In this document: positions 45,099 through 54,069 of the stretch, in pieces
Layout of the letters: every line of letters starts with the position of its first letter
How positions within the stretch are numbered: position 1 is the stretch's first letter
NCBI GenBank assembly: GCA_017307275.1
Contig: JAFKFK010000028.1
Location: 22,184 to 86,183 of the forward strand
From: Alphaproteobacteria bacterium
Lineage (GTDB): Bacteria > Pseudomonadota > Alphaproteobacteria > Reyranellales > Reyranellaceae
DNA length: 64,000 nt
Direction of reading: 5' to 3'
Made by a program: the position numbers and the translations under genes
The notes under the pieces: generated by a model
What the model was told of the DNA's origin: nothing
Database searches by the model: none
Seen by the model: the letters and a program-made list of their open reading frames with translations, nothing else

Positions 45099-45907
45099 CA
45101 GCGCGCTCCCGTCTCGGGTTCGCCGATCGCGGGCAGGTCGCCCATGCCGGCCAGAACCTCGGCGACGTGACGGACGCGCACTGCGCTGCCTTCACGCTGC
45201 AGCTTGCCCGCCATGTTCATTAGGCAACCAAGGTCCCCGGCCAGCAGGGTATCGGCGCCCGTTGCCGCAATGTCCGCCGACTTCTCGCCGACCATGGCGT
45301 TGGAGATCTCCGGATACTTCACGCAGAACGTGCCACCGAAGCCGCAGCAGACTTCCGGCGTCTTCATTTCGCGAAGCTCCAGCCCCTTCACCGAGCCGAG
45401 CAATTGCCTCGGCTGTTCCTTCACGCCAAGCTCGCGCAAACCGGAGCATGAATCGTGATAGGTCACGGTGCCGTCATATTGGGTGGCGATTTTCTTGATG
45501 CCAAGTACGTCGACCAGGAAGGAGATCAGCTCGTGGCTGCGGCCGGCCAGATTCTCGGCTCGCGCCTTGAGGGCAGGCTGGTCGTCGAACAAGGCAGGGT
45601 AGTGATGCGACAGCATTCCACCGCAAGAGCCCGAGGGTGCCACAACGGCATCGTACCCTTCGAAAGCGTCCATGACCTGGATCGCGATGGCCCGGGTCGT
45701 GGCGCGGTCGCCGGTATTGTAGGCCGGCTGGCCGCAACAGACCTGCAGTGGTGGTACCTCGACGGTGCAGCCGGCCTCCTCGAGGAGTTTGATGGCGGCA
45801 AAGCCAACCGCTGGCCGAAAGAGGTCGACCAGACAAGTGACGAAGAGCGCAACGCGGCGCGGCGGGGAGCGGTGGTTTCCGGAAGAATTGGACACGCCGG
45901 CCACCAT
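45098..45907 (-). CDS. lutA: Lactate utilization protein LutA (CCG-domain)
   Basis: 269 residues counted from ATG 45907 (an upstream TTG at 45931 would add 8). Family signature: VALFVTCLVDLFRPAVGFAA. The two CCG domains are VPPLQVCCGQPAYNTGDRAT (about 51-70) and CCGFGGTFCVKYPEISNAM. These cysteine clusters bind an unusual Fe-S or heterodisulfide-reductase-type centre. First gene of lutABC, divergent from the catalase across an iron-type palindrome. Confidence 0.93.
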   Translation of the reverse strand: MVAGVSNSSGNHRSPPRRVALFVTCLVDLFRPAVGFAAIKLLEEAGCTVEVPPLQVCCGQPAYNTGDRATTRAIAIQVMDAFEGYDAVVAPSGSCGGMLSHHYPALFDDQPALKARAENLAGRSHELISFLVDVLGIKKIATQYDGTVTYHDSCSGLRELGVKEQPRQLLGSVKGLELREMKTPEVCCGFGGTFCVKYPEISNAMVGEKSADIAATGADTLLAGDLGCLMNMAGKLQREGSAVRVRHVAEVLAGMGDLPAIGEPETGAR

Positions 45908-45942
45908 GGCAGCGGTAAAAATAGGGTGCAACGGCCCCTTGT

Positions 45943-45957
45943 TTAGAACGATTCTAA
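45943..45957. promoter_or_regulatory. Iron-control-element-like palindrome (TTAGAA-CGA-TTCTAA)
   Basis: A perfect 15-base palindrome in the short gap between lutA and katA. It matches what I recall of the alphaproteobacterial ICE/Irr (Fur-superfamily) box, TTAGAA-N3-TTCTAA. Its location suits shared control of the Fe-S lactate operon and the haem catalase by iron or haem status. Confidence 0.7.
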
Positions 45958-45992
45958 TCAGATATGTTTGAAGTAAGACCTAGGAGGGACGG

Positions 45993-47459
45993 ATGTCTGA
46001 TCGGCCAGTACTGACTGAAGAGAGCGGCGCGCCTTCTGCCGACAATCAACGTTCGCAGAGCGCCGGCCCGAACGGCCCGCTGCTGTTGCAGGACCATCAT
46101 CTGATCGAGAAGCTGGCGCGGTTCGACCGCGAGCGCATTCCCGAGCGAGTGGTACATGCCCGCGGTTCGGCAGCCTATGGCACGTTCGAGCTTACCAAGG
46201 ATTGCAGCGCCTGGACTCGGGCCCATTTCCTGAACGGCGTCGGCAAGAAGACCGACACCTTCCTGCGCTTCTCGACTGTCGCGCTGGAGCGCGGCTCGGC
46301 CGACACCGTCCGCGATCCGCGTGGTTTCGCGCTGAAGTTCTACACCGAGGAAGGCAACTACGACCTGGTCGGCAACGGCACACCGATCTTCTTCATCCGC
46401 GATCCGCAGAAGTTTCCCGACTTCATCCATTCGCAGAAGCGCGATCCGTTCACCAACATGCAGGAAGCGGAGAATGCCTGGGATTTCTTCTCGCATTCTC
46501 CGGAAGCGACGCACCAGTTCACCTGGCTGTTCGGCGATCGCGGCATTCCCGCAAGCTATCGCAATCTCGACGGCTTCGGCTCGCACACCTTCCAGTGGGT
46601 GAACGCCAAGAACGAAGTCTTCTGGGTGAAGTACCACTTCAAGACCGATCAGGGGATCAAGAACCTGACCAGCGAGGAAGCGGCGCGGATCGGTGGCGAG
46701 AACCCCGATCACCATCATCAGGACCTGCTGCAATCGATCGAGAAGGGGCAGTTCCCGTCGTGGACGGTGAAGGTCCAGATCATGCCGGCGGCCGAGGCGG
46801 CGAGCTACCGTTTCAACCCGTTCGATCTCACCAAGGTCTGGTACTACAAGGACTACCCGCTGATCACGATCGGCAAGCTGACGCTCAACCGCAATCCCGA
46901 CAACTACTTTGCGGAAGTCGAGCAGGCTGCCTTCAATCCGGCGAACTTCGTGCCGGGCATCGGACCGTCCCCCGACAAGATGCTGCAGGGCCGCCTGTTC
47001 GCCTATGGCGACACGCAGCGCTACCGGCTGGGTATCAATCACACGCAGATCCCGGTGAACCGTCCGCGCACCAAGGAAGGCGCGCATAACTATGGTCGCG
47101 ATGGAGCGATGCGCTTCGATGCCAATGGCGGGCGCACCAAGAACTACGAGCCCAACAGCTTCAACGGACCGGCGGAGACGGGCGTGCCCACCTATGCCGG
47201 CGTGGAAGTCAGCGGTGTCACCGGCGCTCACAAGCCGGTCCTGCACAAGGAAGACAGCGATTTCGTGCAGGCGGGCGCGCTCTATCGGTTGATGAAGCCG
47301 GAGGAGAAGGACCGGCTGATCGCCAACATCGCGGGCAATCTCGGCAAGGTGACGCGCGACGACATCGTCACGCGCGCCATCGGCCACTTCCGCGCCGCCG
47401 ACGCCGACTACGGCAATCGTCTCGAAGCGGCGATCAAGGCACTTCGCGCCAAGCGCTGA
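45993..47459 (+). CDS. katA: Catalase (monofunctional haem, clade of 480-490 residues)
   Basis: 488 residues, complete. Disproportionates hydrogen peroxide in the cytoplasm. Active-site His in IPERVVHARGSAAYGTFELT. NADP/haem neighbourhood: FLRFSTVALERGSADTVRDP, RGFALKFYTEEGNYDLVGNG. The proximal haem Tyr is in MLQGRLFAYGDTQRYRLGIN. GAGGGA ribosome-binding site precedes the ATG. Divergent from lutA with a shared ICE-type box, so regulation by Irr or Fur-type proteins is probable. A perfect hairpin follows. Confidence 0.97.
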   Translation: MSDRPVLTEESGAPSADNQRSQSAGPNGPLLLQDHHLIEKLARFDRERIPERVVHARGSAAYGTFELTKDCSAWTRAHFLNGVGKKTDTFLRFSTVALERGSADTVRDPRGFALKFYTEEGNYDLVGNGTPIFFIRDPQKFPDFIHSQKRDPFTNMQEAENAWDFFSHSPEATHQFTWLFGDRGIPASYRNLDGFGSHTFQWVNAKNEVFWVKYHFKTDQGIKNLTSEEAARIGGENPDHHHQDLLQSIEKGQFPSWTVKVQIMPAAEAASYRFNPFDLTKVWYYKDYPLITIGKLTLNRNPDNYFAEVEQAAFNPANFVPGIGPSPDKMLQGRLFAYGDTQRYRLGINHTQIPVNRPRTKEGAHNYGRDGAMRFDANGGRTKNYEPNSFNGPAETGVPTYAGVEVSGVTGAHKPVLHKEDSDFVQAGALYRLMKPEEKDRLIANIAGNLGKVTRDDIVTRAIGHFRAADADYGNRLEAAIKALRAKR

Positions 47460-47472
47460 AGACTGAATGACT

Positions 47473-47503
47473 GTGACACGGCACCGACGAGGTGCCGTGT
47501 CAC
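47473..47503. terminator. Hairpin between katA and mltA (probable bidirectional terminator)
   Basis: 13-base perfect arms GTGACACGGCACC / GGTGCCGTGTCAC with a five-base loop. On the plus strand the tail is GGCATCAGGTTTT, a weak T run. It lies between convergent katA and mltA. Confidence 0.7.
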
Positions 47504-47507
47504 GGCA

Positions 47508-48611
47508 TCAGGTTTTGTTGGGAACGAGAACGATGGCGCGGCCGTCGCCGACCATGCGGCCGGCCCAATCGGCCGCTTGCGCGCCGGCGCCGAAGAAGAC
47601 GTCGCCACGTGCCGGTCCCTTGATGGCCGCGCCCGTATCCTGCGAGATCATCAGGCGACGATAGGGTTCGGTGGTGCCGGGCTTGCGTGCCACCGGGCGC
47701 TTGGTGTCGATCCAGATGGGCGTGCCATAGGGCGTGATCGTCGGGTCGATCGCCATGCTGCGCTGGGCCGTCAATACGACGCCTTCCGCGCCAATGGGTG
47801 CGGACGTCCTAGTGTCCTTGAAGAAGATGTAGCGTTCGTTGCGGCGCATCACGTCCCGCGCCTGCTGCGGGTTGCGCTTCAGCCAATCGCGAATGGCCGG
47901 CCAGGTCGCGTCTTCTCTCTTCATCACGCCCATCTCGACCAGCACGGCGCCGATCGCGGTGTAGGGGCGATTGTTGGAGCCATCGAAGCCCAGCGTCATG
48001 GTGCCGCCTTCGGCGAGCTGAATGCGGCCGCTGCCCTGGACCTGTACTTCGAACAGGCCGACCGGATCCTGCACCCAGGCGATTTCGAGGCCCTTGCCCT
48101 TCAGCACACCGCTCTCGATCTCGGCGCGCGTGTAGTAGGGCTTGTCGGTGAGGTCGGATGGTTTGCGATAGACCGGTACGGTGAAAAGTCGCGACGGTGC
48201 CTTGCTGCCCCGCAGTTCCGGCTCGAAGTAGCCGGTGAACTTGCCCGGCGACTGGACAACCAGCGGGCGGAAATTGTCTTCAAAGAAGAGGCGCGCGGCG
48301 CGGGCGTCGCCCGCTTTCACGGCGGCCGCCGAATCGCAGATGTTCTTCCATTCAGCGGTCGTAATCGTTTTCTCGCCGCCGTCGGTCACGATCCTGGTAT
48401 CGGGACCTGTCGTCAGCTTGGGGCAGGAGCGGCGGAAAGTGGCGAGTGCTTCGCCGTGCCGGTCATCGGCCCAGCCAGGAATTTCGTTGTAGGAGATCGG
48501 CGCCATCGCGACGCGCTTCTCGGGCGCGGCACCCGGCGTGCTGGCGCAAGCAGAAAGAAGACCCGCAACGGCCAGCCATGCCGCGCCGCTGGCGAGGACG
48601 CTCCAACGCAT
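47508..48611 (-). CDS. mltA: Membrane-bound lytic murein transglycosylase A
   Basis: 367 residues from ATG 48611. Lipoprotein signal: hydrophobic MRWSVLASGAAWLAVAGLLS then AC (lipobox LSAC), so it is anchored to the outer membrane. The MltA barrel domain has FTGYFEPELRGSKAPSRLFT. The 3D domain includes MAIDPTITPYGTPIWID and LMISQDTGAAIKGPARGDVF, containing the catalytic Asp (SQDTG). Length is normal. It follows the Tim44-like gene by 17 bases, an arrangement common in alphaproteobacteria. Confidence 0.94.
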   Translation of the reverse strand: MRWSVLASGAAWLAVAGLLSACASTPGAAPEKRVAMAPISYNEIPGWADDRHGEALATFRRSCPKLTTGPDTRIVTDGGEKTITTAEWKNICDSAAAVKAGDARAARLFFEDNFRPLVVQSPGKFTGYFEPELRGSKAPSRLFTVPVYRKPSDLTDKPYYTRAEIESGVLKGKGLEIAWVQDPVGLFEVQVQGSGRIQLAEGGTMTLGFDGSNNRPYTAIGAVLVEMGVMKREDATWPAIRDWLKRNPQQARDVMRRNERYIFFKDTRTSAPIGAEGVVLTAQRSMAIDPTITPYGTPIWIDTKRPVARKPGTTEPYRRLMISQDTGAAIKGPARGDVFFGAGAQAADWAGRMVGDGRAIVLVPNKT

Positions 48612-48628
48612 TATCGGCAACGCCTCCC

Positions 48629-49357
48629 TCAGCCTTCGCTTTCGGTCTTGATGAGCTGCCAATTCGGATCGCTGGACTTGGTGTCGCGTCGGAATGTCCA
48701 GAGATCCACGACCTTTTGAACTTCGTTCGGATTGCCGTCGACGATCTGGCCTTCGGCATTGCGCACGACGTTGATCTGCTCGCTGACGAAGCGCACGGTC
48801 ACCGCGGCATGCGTGCCCTGCATCTCGGCGCCTGCGATGTCGGAAGCCTCGAAGCCGATCAATGTACCTTCGGCCTTCTCGTTGCGCTCGGCGCGACCGC
48901 GGATCGCAGCCTCGAAGCTCGCGAAAGTCGGGCCGTCGAGCAGCGGCTTCAGCGTCGCGGTATCGCCGCGTGCAAAAGCTTCGACGATCGCGGTGAAGGC
49001 GGCGCGGGCGCCAGCGGCAAAGCCCAGCGGATCGAAAGACGGATCGACCGCGCGGATGGCGGCGACGCCGGCCGTTGCCGTCGGCATCAACGTCGCGCGA
49101 ATGCCGCCAGGACCGCTGGTGGCGCTCGACGGGCGATGCGCAGGCTGATTGGCGGTCGGCAGAGGCACGACATTGTCGTTGCCCTGCGCAGGATCACTCC
49201 CATTGCGCGGCGTTGCCGGCGGCTGCGTCGGCGGCGTGAATGGATCACGCGCGGGCGGCCGTTCATTGCCGGTACGCTTTCCAAGCACGGACCTCAGTCG
49301 CAGAATTAAAAAAACCGCAACCAGTCCAATAAGGATGATGTCGTAGTTGTTACCCAC
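48629..49357 (-). CDS. Tim44/TimA-family inner membrane protein
   Basis: 242 residues: one N-terminal membrane segment (IILIGLVAVFLILRLRSVLG), a Pro-rich linker, then a Tim44-like domain with FARGDTATLKPLLDGPTFAS and EGTLIGFEASDIAGAEMQGT. Bacterial homologues (TimA) relate to mitochondrial import protein Tim44 and the MRPL45 ribosomal protein. The bacterial function is not settled. It is upstream of mltA. Confidence 0.88.
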   Translation of the reverse strand: MGNNYDIILIGLVAVFLILRLRSVLGKRTGNERPPARDPFTPPTQPPATPRNGSDPAQGNDNVVPLPTANQPAHRPSSATSGPGGIRATLMPTATAGVAAIRAVDPSFDPLGFAAGARAAFTAIVEAFARGDTATLKPLLDGPTFASFEAAIRGRAERNEKAEGTLIGFEASDIAGAEMQGTHAAVTVRFVSEQINVVRNAEGQIVDGNPNEVQKVVDLWTFRRDTKSSDPNWQLIKTESEG

Positions 49358-49473
49358 GATGGCGCTCCGCCAGCTCGCTACCCAAGCGTCCTTACCCTGT
49401 CCCCAAATTACATAGGCCGCGAATTGGGAAAGGGCAAGGCAACGAGATGCCGCCCTTTCGGGCTAGTCGGCCC

Positions 49474-50829
49474 TCAAACGGCGAGAATCACAATATCCAC
49501 GGGCTCTGCGACACCGCCAACCGTCCGATTCATCCGCCGTTCGCGGGATTCGGCCGGCATGTAGCCCTGCTGCTCGGCCAGCCGGTAGGTCGCGGCATCT
49601 GTCACGGCGCGCGTACCTTCCTCTTTGTTGTGCTTCTCCAGTTTCGCCGCGAAATTCACGGCGTCGCCGATCACGGTGAATTCCAGCCGCTCGCCGTCGC
49701 CTACCGCACCAAAGACGACCCGGCCCGACGACACGGCCAAGCCGATCTGGAGCGGCGCCATATCCGCGGCTTCGCGCTCGCGTGACCATTGTGTGGCGGC
49801 CGCTATCACGGCATCGGCGGCACGCAGCGCATCGGCCGCTGCCGTTGGCGATGGAGCAACGGCGCCGAACGAGGCCAGGATGCCGTCCCCCAGGAACTTG
49901 TCGATGCTGCCGCCGTGCGCGGCGATCAACGGGCAGATACGGCCCTGATAGTCCTGCAGGAGCTTCATCACCGCGTCGGGCGCGAGCTGGGTCGATAGCC
50001 GCGTGAAACCACGCAGGTCGACCGTCAGGATCGCTGTATCGCGAAGTTCACCCTCGCCGGCCTTGATCGACATCGAGGCGCCCCGGATACGTGCCGCGAC
50101 GCCGGGGTCGAAGAAGCGCGACAGATCGCGGGCGGCGACACCCTCGCTCACCGCGCGCACCAGCAGATAACGCGCGCGCGCGATGGCAAGGGCCAGCACG
50201 ATCGTCGTCAGCAGGATGGCGATCATCTTGTCGGCCTCGGCATACAACAGCAGCGCGTTGCCGGTCATGTACTCGACGAAATCGTCGGTCAGGTTGGGTG
50301 GGCCGCCGCGGCCGCCCACGGCGTAGAGGACGAGACCGATCCAGCCCAGGATGGCAACGAATCCGGTGAACAGGACGAAACGCGCCTCGAAGCGCAGCGC
50401 GCGCAGGGCAATGAACAGGAACACGTAGAGGAGCGTCGGCACCTTCAGATAGAAGACGGCCGGCTGCGCATACTTATAGTGAAACGAGTAGATCAGCCCC
50501 ATCAGCAGGGCCATGTCGGCGATGACCGACAGATAGAGCATCCAGGGCCTGAGCAGGCGCGCATAGGCAAGGCCCAACCGCACGAGGCAGAACAGGCCAT
50601 AGATCGCCAGCACTTCGAGCTCGAAGGAATAGTCCTCCTGCACGACGCCGGAGGGCATGGCCGTCGATTCGTAGACCGTGGCGACCAGCACGACGATCGC
50701 GAGCTGGACCCAGCCAATCAGGATCTCGCTTTGCTGCTGTTGGCGGCGGATCGCCGCCTGCACGCGTTCCGGGAGCTGGCCGGTGGTTCCTGCGCCGTCG
50801 AAGAGCCATCTGCGCAGGCGGCCAAGCAT
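49474..50829 (-). CDS. Membrane adenylate/guanylate cyclase
   Basis: 451 residues: six predicted transmembrane helices in the first 240 residues, then a class III cyclase domain. Metal-binding aspartates are in ILTVDLRGFTRLSTQL and KFLGDGILASFGAVAP. The transition-state Asn lies in VIGDAVNFAAKLEKHN. All catalytic essentials appear present, so it should make cAMP or cGMP. A CNB-domain protein is encoded about 11 kb away, but no direct link is shown. The gene starts 11 bases downstream of the methyltransferase stop on the same strand. Confidence 0.93.
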   Translation of the reverse strand: MLGRLRRWLFDGAGTTGQLPERVQAAIRRQQQQSEILIGWVQLAIVVLVATVYESTAMPSGVVQEDYSFELEVLAIYGLFCLVRLGLAYARLLRPWMLYLSVIADMALLMGLIYSFHYKYAQPAVFYLKVPTLLYVFLFIALRALRFEARFVLFTGFVAILGWIGLVLYAVGGRGGPPNLTDDFVEYMTGNALLLYAEADKMIAILLTTIVLALAIARARYLLVRAVSEGVAARDLSRFFDPGVAARIRGASMSIKAGEGELRDTAILTVDLRGFTRLSTQLAPDAVMKLLQDYQGRICPLIAAHGGSIDKFLGDGILASFGAVAPSPTAAADALRAADAVIAAATQWSREREAADMAPLQIGLAVSSGRVVFGAVGDGERLEFTVIGDAVNFAAKLEKHNKEEGTRAVTDAATYRLAEQQGYMPAESRERRMNRTVGGVAEPVDIVILAV

Positions 50830-50840
50830 CCGCGGGCTCT

Positions 50841-51677
50841 CTAGCGCTTCTCGAGCCAGAGGCTCGCCGGCAAGGCATCGGGCAACCGGGGCAGTCGTGC
50901 GATGACCGAAGAGGCCAGCCGGTCGGCCAGACGGCGCTCGGCCCAGGCGCTGGCGAACAGGGGCGTATAGGCGCCCGTCGCCAGCAGGGGCATCACGCCT
51001 TGCTGTTCGTTGTAGGCCCGCCAGCCCCAGATTGCCGGGTAGTCGTAGGGCAGGAAAACGTCGTGAATATGGACCAGCGCCCCGGCCGGGAGCTTCGGCA
51101 GGACACGGTTCAACAGGATGTCGACGTCGCTGCCGGGCATCAGGATGTGGCTGGAATCGATGAACAGGGCATCGCCCGGCTGCAAGCCATCGAGGATCTC
51201 GGGTGGTGCGGCCTGCAGGGTCGAGGGCACAACGCGCACGCCTGGCAGGTCGGCGATGTCGGCGCGTGGAGCAGGATCGATGGCCAGGATCTCGCCGAGG
51301 CCCCCCAGGGCCTTTGATAGCAAGCGGGTCGAATGGCCGGAGCCGACTTCGACGATGCGGCGCGGCTTGCGATCGCGCACCAGCGCATAGGCAACCGCCG
51401 CGTCGAGCGATGGAAACCAGGATTGGTCGAGCACGCTCTTCAGCCCTTCGAGCGCAGCAGCCTGGGCGTCGACGACATCGAGCACGGCGGTGAACTCGGC
51501 CAGCCTGCTTTCGAAGAGCTGCTCGATCGCAGGATAGGGCGGCTGCGCGCCGGGTGGCGGCAGGAGCGGCGCATAGCGATGCGGGATGAACCAGCCGCGC
51601 GGCTTCATGCCAAGCACGGTCGGCAATCCGAGCGCAAACCGCCGCCAGCGGCCGCGCAGGCTAAGCTTCGCAGTCAT
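50841..51677 (-). CDS. Class I SAM-dependent methyltransferase (Methyltransf_24-like)
   Basis: 278 residues. SAM site: RRIVEVGSGHSTRLLSKALG, then EILAIDPAPRADIADLPGVR, FIDSSHILMPGSDVDILLNR and HIHDVFLPYDYPAIWGWRAY, the catalytic-site block of this group. The substrate is unknown; glycan or small-molecule acceptors are common. ATG 51677. The metallo-hydrolase stop lies 10 bases upstream. Confidence 0.88.
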   Translation of the reverse strand: MTAKLSLRGRWRRFALGLPTVLGMKPRGWFIPHRYAPLLPPPGAQPPYPAIEQLFESRLAEFTAVLDVVDAQAAALEGLKSVLDQSWFPSLDAAVAYALVRDRKPRRIVEVGSGHSTRLLSKALGGLGEILAIDPAPRADIADLPGVRVVPSTLQAAPPEILDGLQPGDALFIDSSHILMPGSDVDILLNRVLPKLPAGALVHIHDVFLPYDYPAIWGWRAYNEQQGVMPLLATGAYTPLFASAWAERRLADRLASSVIARLPRLPDALPASLWLEKR

Positions 51678-51687
51678 TACAGTATGC

Positions 51688-52536
51688 TCACGGGCTAAGA
51701 GTAAGACCTTCGTGGGCGACGATCACACGCGGCAGGCCGTTCGCGGCCGGGCCCGGACGCAGCGCCGCTGCCTCGCGCGCCACGCCGTCCATGAAGGCAT
51801 CGTCGTGGTTCGGGTCGTGATGGAAGATCGCGAGCGTGCCGACGCCGGCTGCATCGGCGATCCGCACGCCTTCCTGCCAGGTCGAATGTCCCCAGCCGCG
51901 GTAGCGCGCATATTCGTCGTCGGTGTAGCTCGAATCGTAGATCATCACGTCGGCGCCGCGGCACAGGTCCACGATGGTCTGGTCGCGCTGGCCTTCGCGA
52001 TGTTCGGTGTCGGTGATGTAGCAGATCGACTTGTCGCGAAAGTCGATGCGATAGCCGGTGGCGCCATTGGGATGATTGAGCGGCGCGGTGCGAAGGCCGA
52101 CGGTGCCGCAGGACAGCATCTCACCGGCGCGGAATTCGCGGAACTCGACGCTGGCCTGGAAGACATCGAGCGACACCGGATAGAGCGGTGCCTGCATCAG
52201 ATGGCCGACGACCTTCTTCAACGTATAGGGCGCCTCGAGATGGCCGGCCCACATGCGAACCGAATTGCGGCGCTCGAACAGCGGTGCAAAGAAGGTGAGG
52301 CCCGAGATGTGATCGAGGTGCGTGTGCGTGAAGTAGATGTCGAGGTCGAGCGGCGTCTGGCGCGCGAGTTCTACGCCCAGCGTGCGAATACCCGTGCCGG
52401 CATCAAAAATGAGTCGGCGGCCGCCAGCAGTCACCTCCAGACACGAGGTATTGCCGCCGTAGCGCGCATATTCAGCGCCAGGGCAGGAGATCGAACCTCG
52501 CACGCCCCAGAACCGTACTTTCAAGCCGTCGGCCAA
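51688..52536 (-). CDS. MBL-fold metallo-hydrolase
   Basis: 282 residues. Metal-binding motif TFHTHLDHISGL-like YFTHTHLDHISGLTFFA (HxHxDH) is clear, plus GGRRLIFDAGTGIRTLG, CYITDTEHREGQRDQTIVDL and the distal His in AIFHHDPNHDD. It resembles RNase Z/PhnP/CpdA-type hydrolases and includes a GGNTSCLEV opening. The start is the TTG at 52536, with GGGAAGG five bases upstream, which is the best supported start. The frame extends upstream without a clear alternative. Substrate unknown. Confidence 0.86.
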   Translation of the reverse strand: MADGLKVRFWGVRGSISCPGAEYARYGGNTSCLEVTAGGRRLIFDAGTGIRTLGVELARQTPLDLDIYFTHTHLDHISGLTFFAPLFERRNSVRMWAGHLEAPYTLKKVVGHLMQAPLYPVSLDVFQASVEFREFRAGEMLSCGTVGLRTAPLNHPNGATGYRIDFRDKSICYITDTEHREGQRDQTIVDLCRGADVMIYDSSYTDDEYARYRGWGHSTWQEGVRIADAAGVGTLAIFHHDPNHDDAFMDGVAREAAALRPGPAANGLPRVIVAHEGLTLSP

Positions 52537-52769
52537 CGATACCTTCCCGTGCAGCCTTTCGGCGCCAGAGTCCACACGCCGGTGGTTCCCGTCAACCGAG
52601 CCACCGCTGCAGACCCTGTGCCGACCGGCGGGCCCATGATCGCGGGCGTATTGGCCGGAATCCTGCGGAGCGGGCCATGCGGCCATTTTTCACGCATTGT
52701 TGCAGTCTGAAGTCGAATCTGCGGACCTACTGCGTTGCCTCCCGGCTGCTTCGGAGCAATACTTTGCCT

Positions 52770-53147
52770 ATGGAACCCAATAACCAAGCCTCCGGCCCCA
52801 CCCCCGGGGCAGCACTTGGCGCCCCCCGTCGCGCCAAGTTCGCCATCGGCCAGGTGGTGAAGCACAGGATCTATCCGTTCCGCGGCGTCATCTTCGACGT
52901 CGACCCGGTGTTCGCCAACACCGAGGAGTGGTTGGCCTCGATCCCCGAAGAGGTCCGGCCGCGTCGCGACCAGCCGTTTTATCATCTGCTGGCCGAGAAC
53001 GCGCAGACGACCTACGTCGCCTACGTGTCCGAACAGAACCTGCTGGCCGACGAGACCGGCAAGCCGGTGTCGCATCCGCAGGTGCCGCAGTTCTTCAAGG
53101 AATTGAAGCGCGGCCACTACGTCTCGCGCGACCGCTCGCTGCACTGA
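52770..53147 (+). CDS. hspQ: Heat shock protein HspQ (YccV-like)
   Basis: 125 residues from ATG 52770. The core is AKFAIGQVVKHRIYPFRGVI and FYHLLAENAQTTYVAYVSEQ with NLLADETGKPVSHPQV, the YccV-like hemimethylated-DNA-binding fold. In enterobacteria HspQ helps Lon and DnaA turnover. No matching heat-shock promoter was found upstream. The longer open frame upstream has no ribosome-binding site. It is divergent from the metallo-hydrolase. Confidence 0.92.
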   Translation: MEPNNQASGPTPGAALGAPRRAKFAIGQVVKHRIYPFRGVIFDVDPVFANTEEWLASIPEEVRPRRDQPFYHLLAENAQTTYVAYVSEQNLLADETGKPVSHPQVPQFFKELKRGHYVSRDRSLH

Positions 53148-53202
53148 TCGGCAGAGCGCCGCAGAGACCTGATCGACGGTCGTCGCCGCCCGACGCGAAC
53201 GT

Positions 53203-54069
53203 TCAGTTCAGCGGGAACGGGAAGTACTTCTCGTTGATCTTCCTGTAGGTGCCGTCGCTGATCATGTCGGCGAAGGCCTTGTTGAGGGCGTCGCGCAGTT
53301 TGACGTCCTCCTTGCGCAGGCCGGCGGCGACGCCAACGCCCAGAGTCTGCGTGTCTTTGATGTCCTGCCCGACCAGTTCGCAGCATTTGCCTTCCGGCTT
53401 CTGGCTCCACAGCCAGAGCTGCGCCTTGTCGCCGAACACCGCGTCGATTTCGTCGTTCGCAAGGGCGTTCAGGGCCTCTTCGACGGTGCCGTAGCGCTTG
53501 AGCTGCGCAGAGCGGCGGAAGCTCTTGTCGGCCCAGTCGGCATGCATCGACTCCTTCTGGATGCCGATGCGCTTGTTGCGCAGAAGCGATGGCGGCCCGT
53601 CGAACGGCGCGCCCTTGGCGGCGATGAAGGCACCGGGCGAGAGATAGTAGCGCCGCGACAGACCGAGCCGCTGGCGCCGTTCGCGCGTCATTTCCAGCGA
53701 CGACATGATGATGTCGAACTTCTTTTCAAGCAGGCCGGGGATCAGCTCGTCCCACTTGAGCACGATGAACTCGCACTCCGCCTTGATGCGCTGGCAGGCT
53801 TCCTGCGCCAGCTCCATCTCGAAGCCGGCCGGCATGCCTTTGCGGTCGAGATAGTTGAAAGGCGGAAAGGCTGCTTCGGTCGCGATGGTGATCTTGAAGG
53901 CCGGCGGCGTGAAAGGCGACTTGGGGCCGGGCTTGGCGGCAGGCTGCGGCGCCGGCTTGGTCGCCGGTGCCTGCTTTGCGGGAGGGCGCTGCGGCTGTTG
54001 TTGCTGCTGTTGGGCCGAGGCGCTGGCGACCATTGCCAGCAGGGCGAGGAGAGACGTCAGAAACTTCAT
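53203..54069 (-). CDS. Extracellular solute-binding protein (family 3), Gln-rich linker
   Basis: 288 residues: signal peptide (MKFLTSLLALLAMVASASA), then a Gln/Pro/Lys-rich linker of about 32 residues (six consecutive Gln), then SBP family 3 domain (ATEAAFPPFNYLDRKGMPAG, IMSSLEMTRERRQRLGLSRR, GTVEEALNALANDEIDAVFG). Normally binds amino acids or related ligands. No ABC permease adjoins, so it may be a stand-alone receptor. Its ATG overlaps the hemW stop by 4 bases, making it the last gene of the rph-rdgB-hemW operon. Confidence 0.88.
   Translation of the reverse strand: MKFLTSLLALLAMVASASAQQQQQQPQRPPAKQAPATKPAPQPAAKPGPKSPFTPPAFKITIATEAAFPPFNYLDRKGMPAGFEMELAQEACQRIKAECEFIVLKWDELIPGLLEKKFDIIMSSLEMTRERRQRLGLSRRYYLSPGAFIAAKGAPFDGPPSLLRNKRIGIQKESMHADWADKSFRRSAQLKRYGTVEEALNALANDEIDAVFGDKAQLWLWSQKPEGKCCELVGQDIKDTQTLGVGVAAGLRKEDVKLRDALNKAFADMISDGTYRKINEKYFPFPLN

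Noticed and set aside
50091..50369. Arg-rich plus-strand open frame
   Set aside because: Antisense to the adenylate cyclase; composition typical of a shadow frame.
52537..52686. N-terminal extension of the metallo-hydrolase frame
   Set aside because: No ribosome-binding site, low-complexity sequence, and the TTG with GGGAAGG upstream is better supported.
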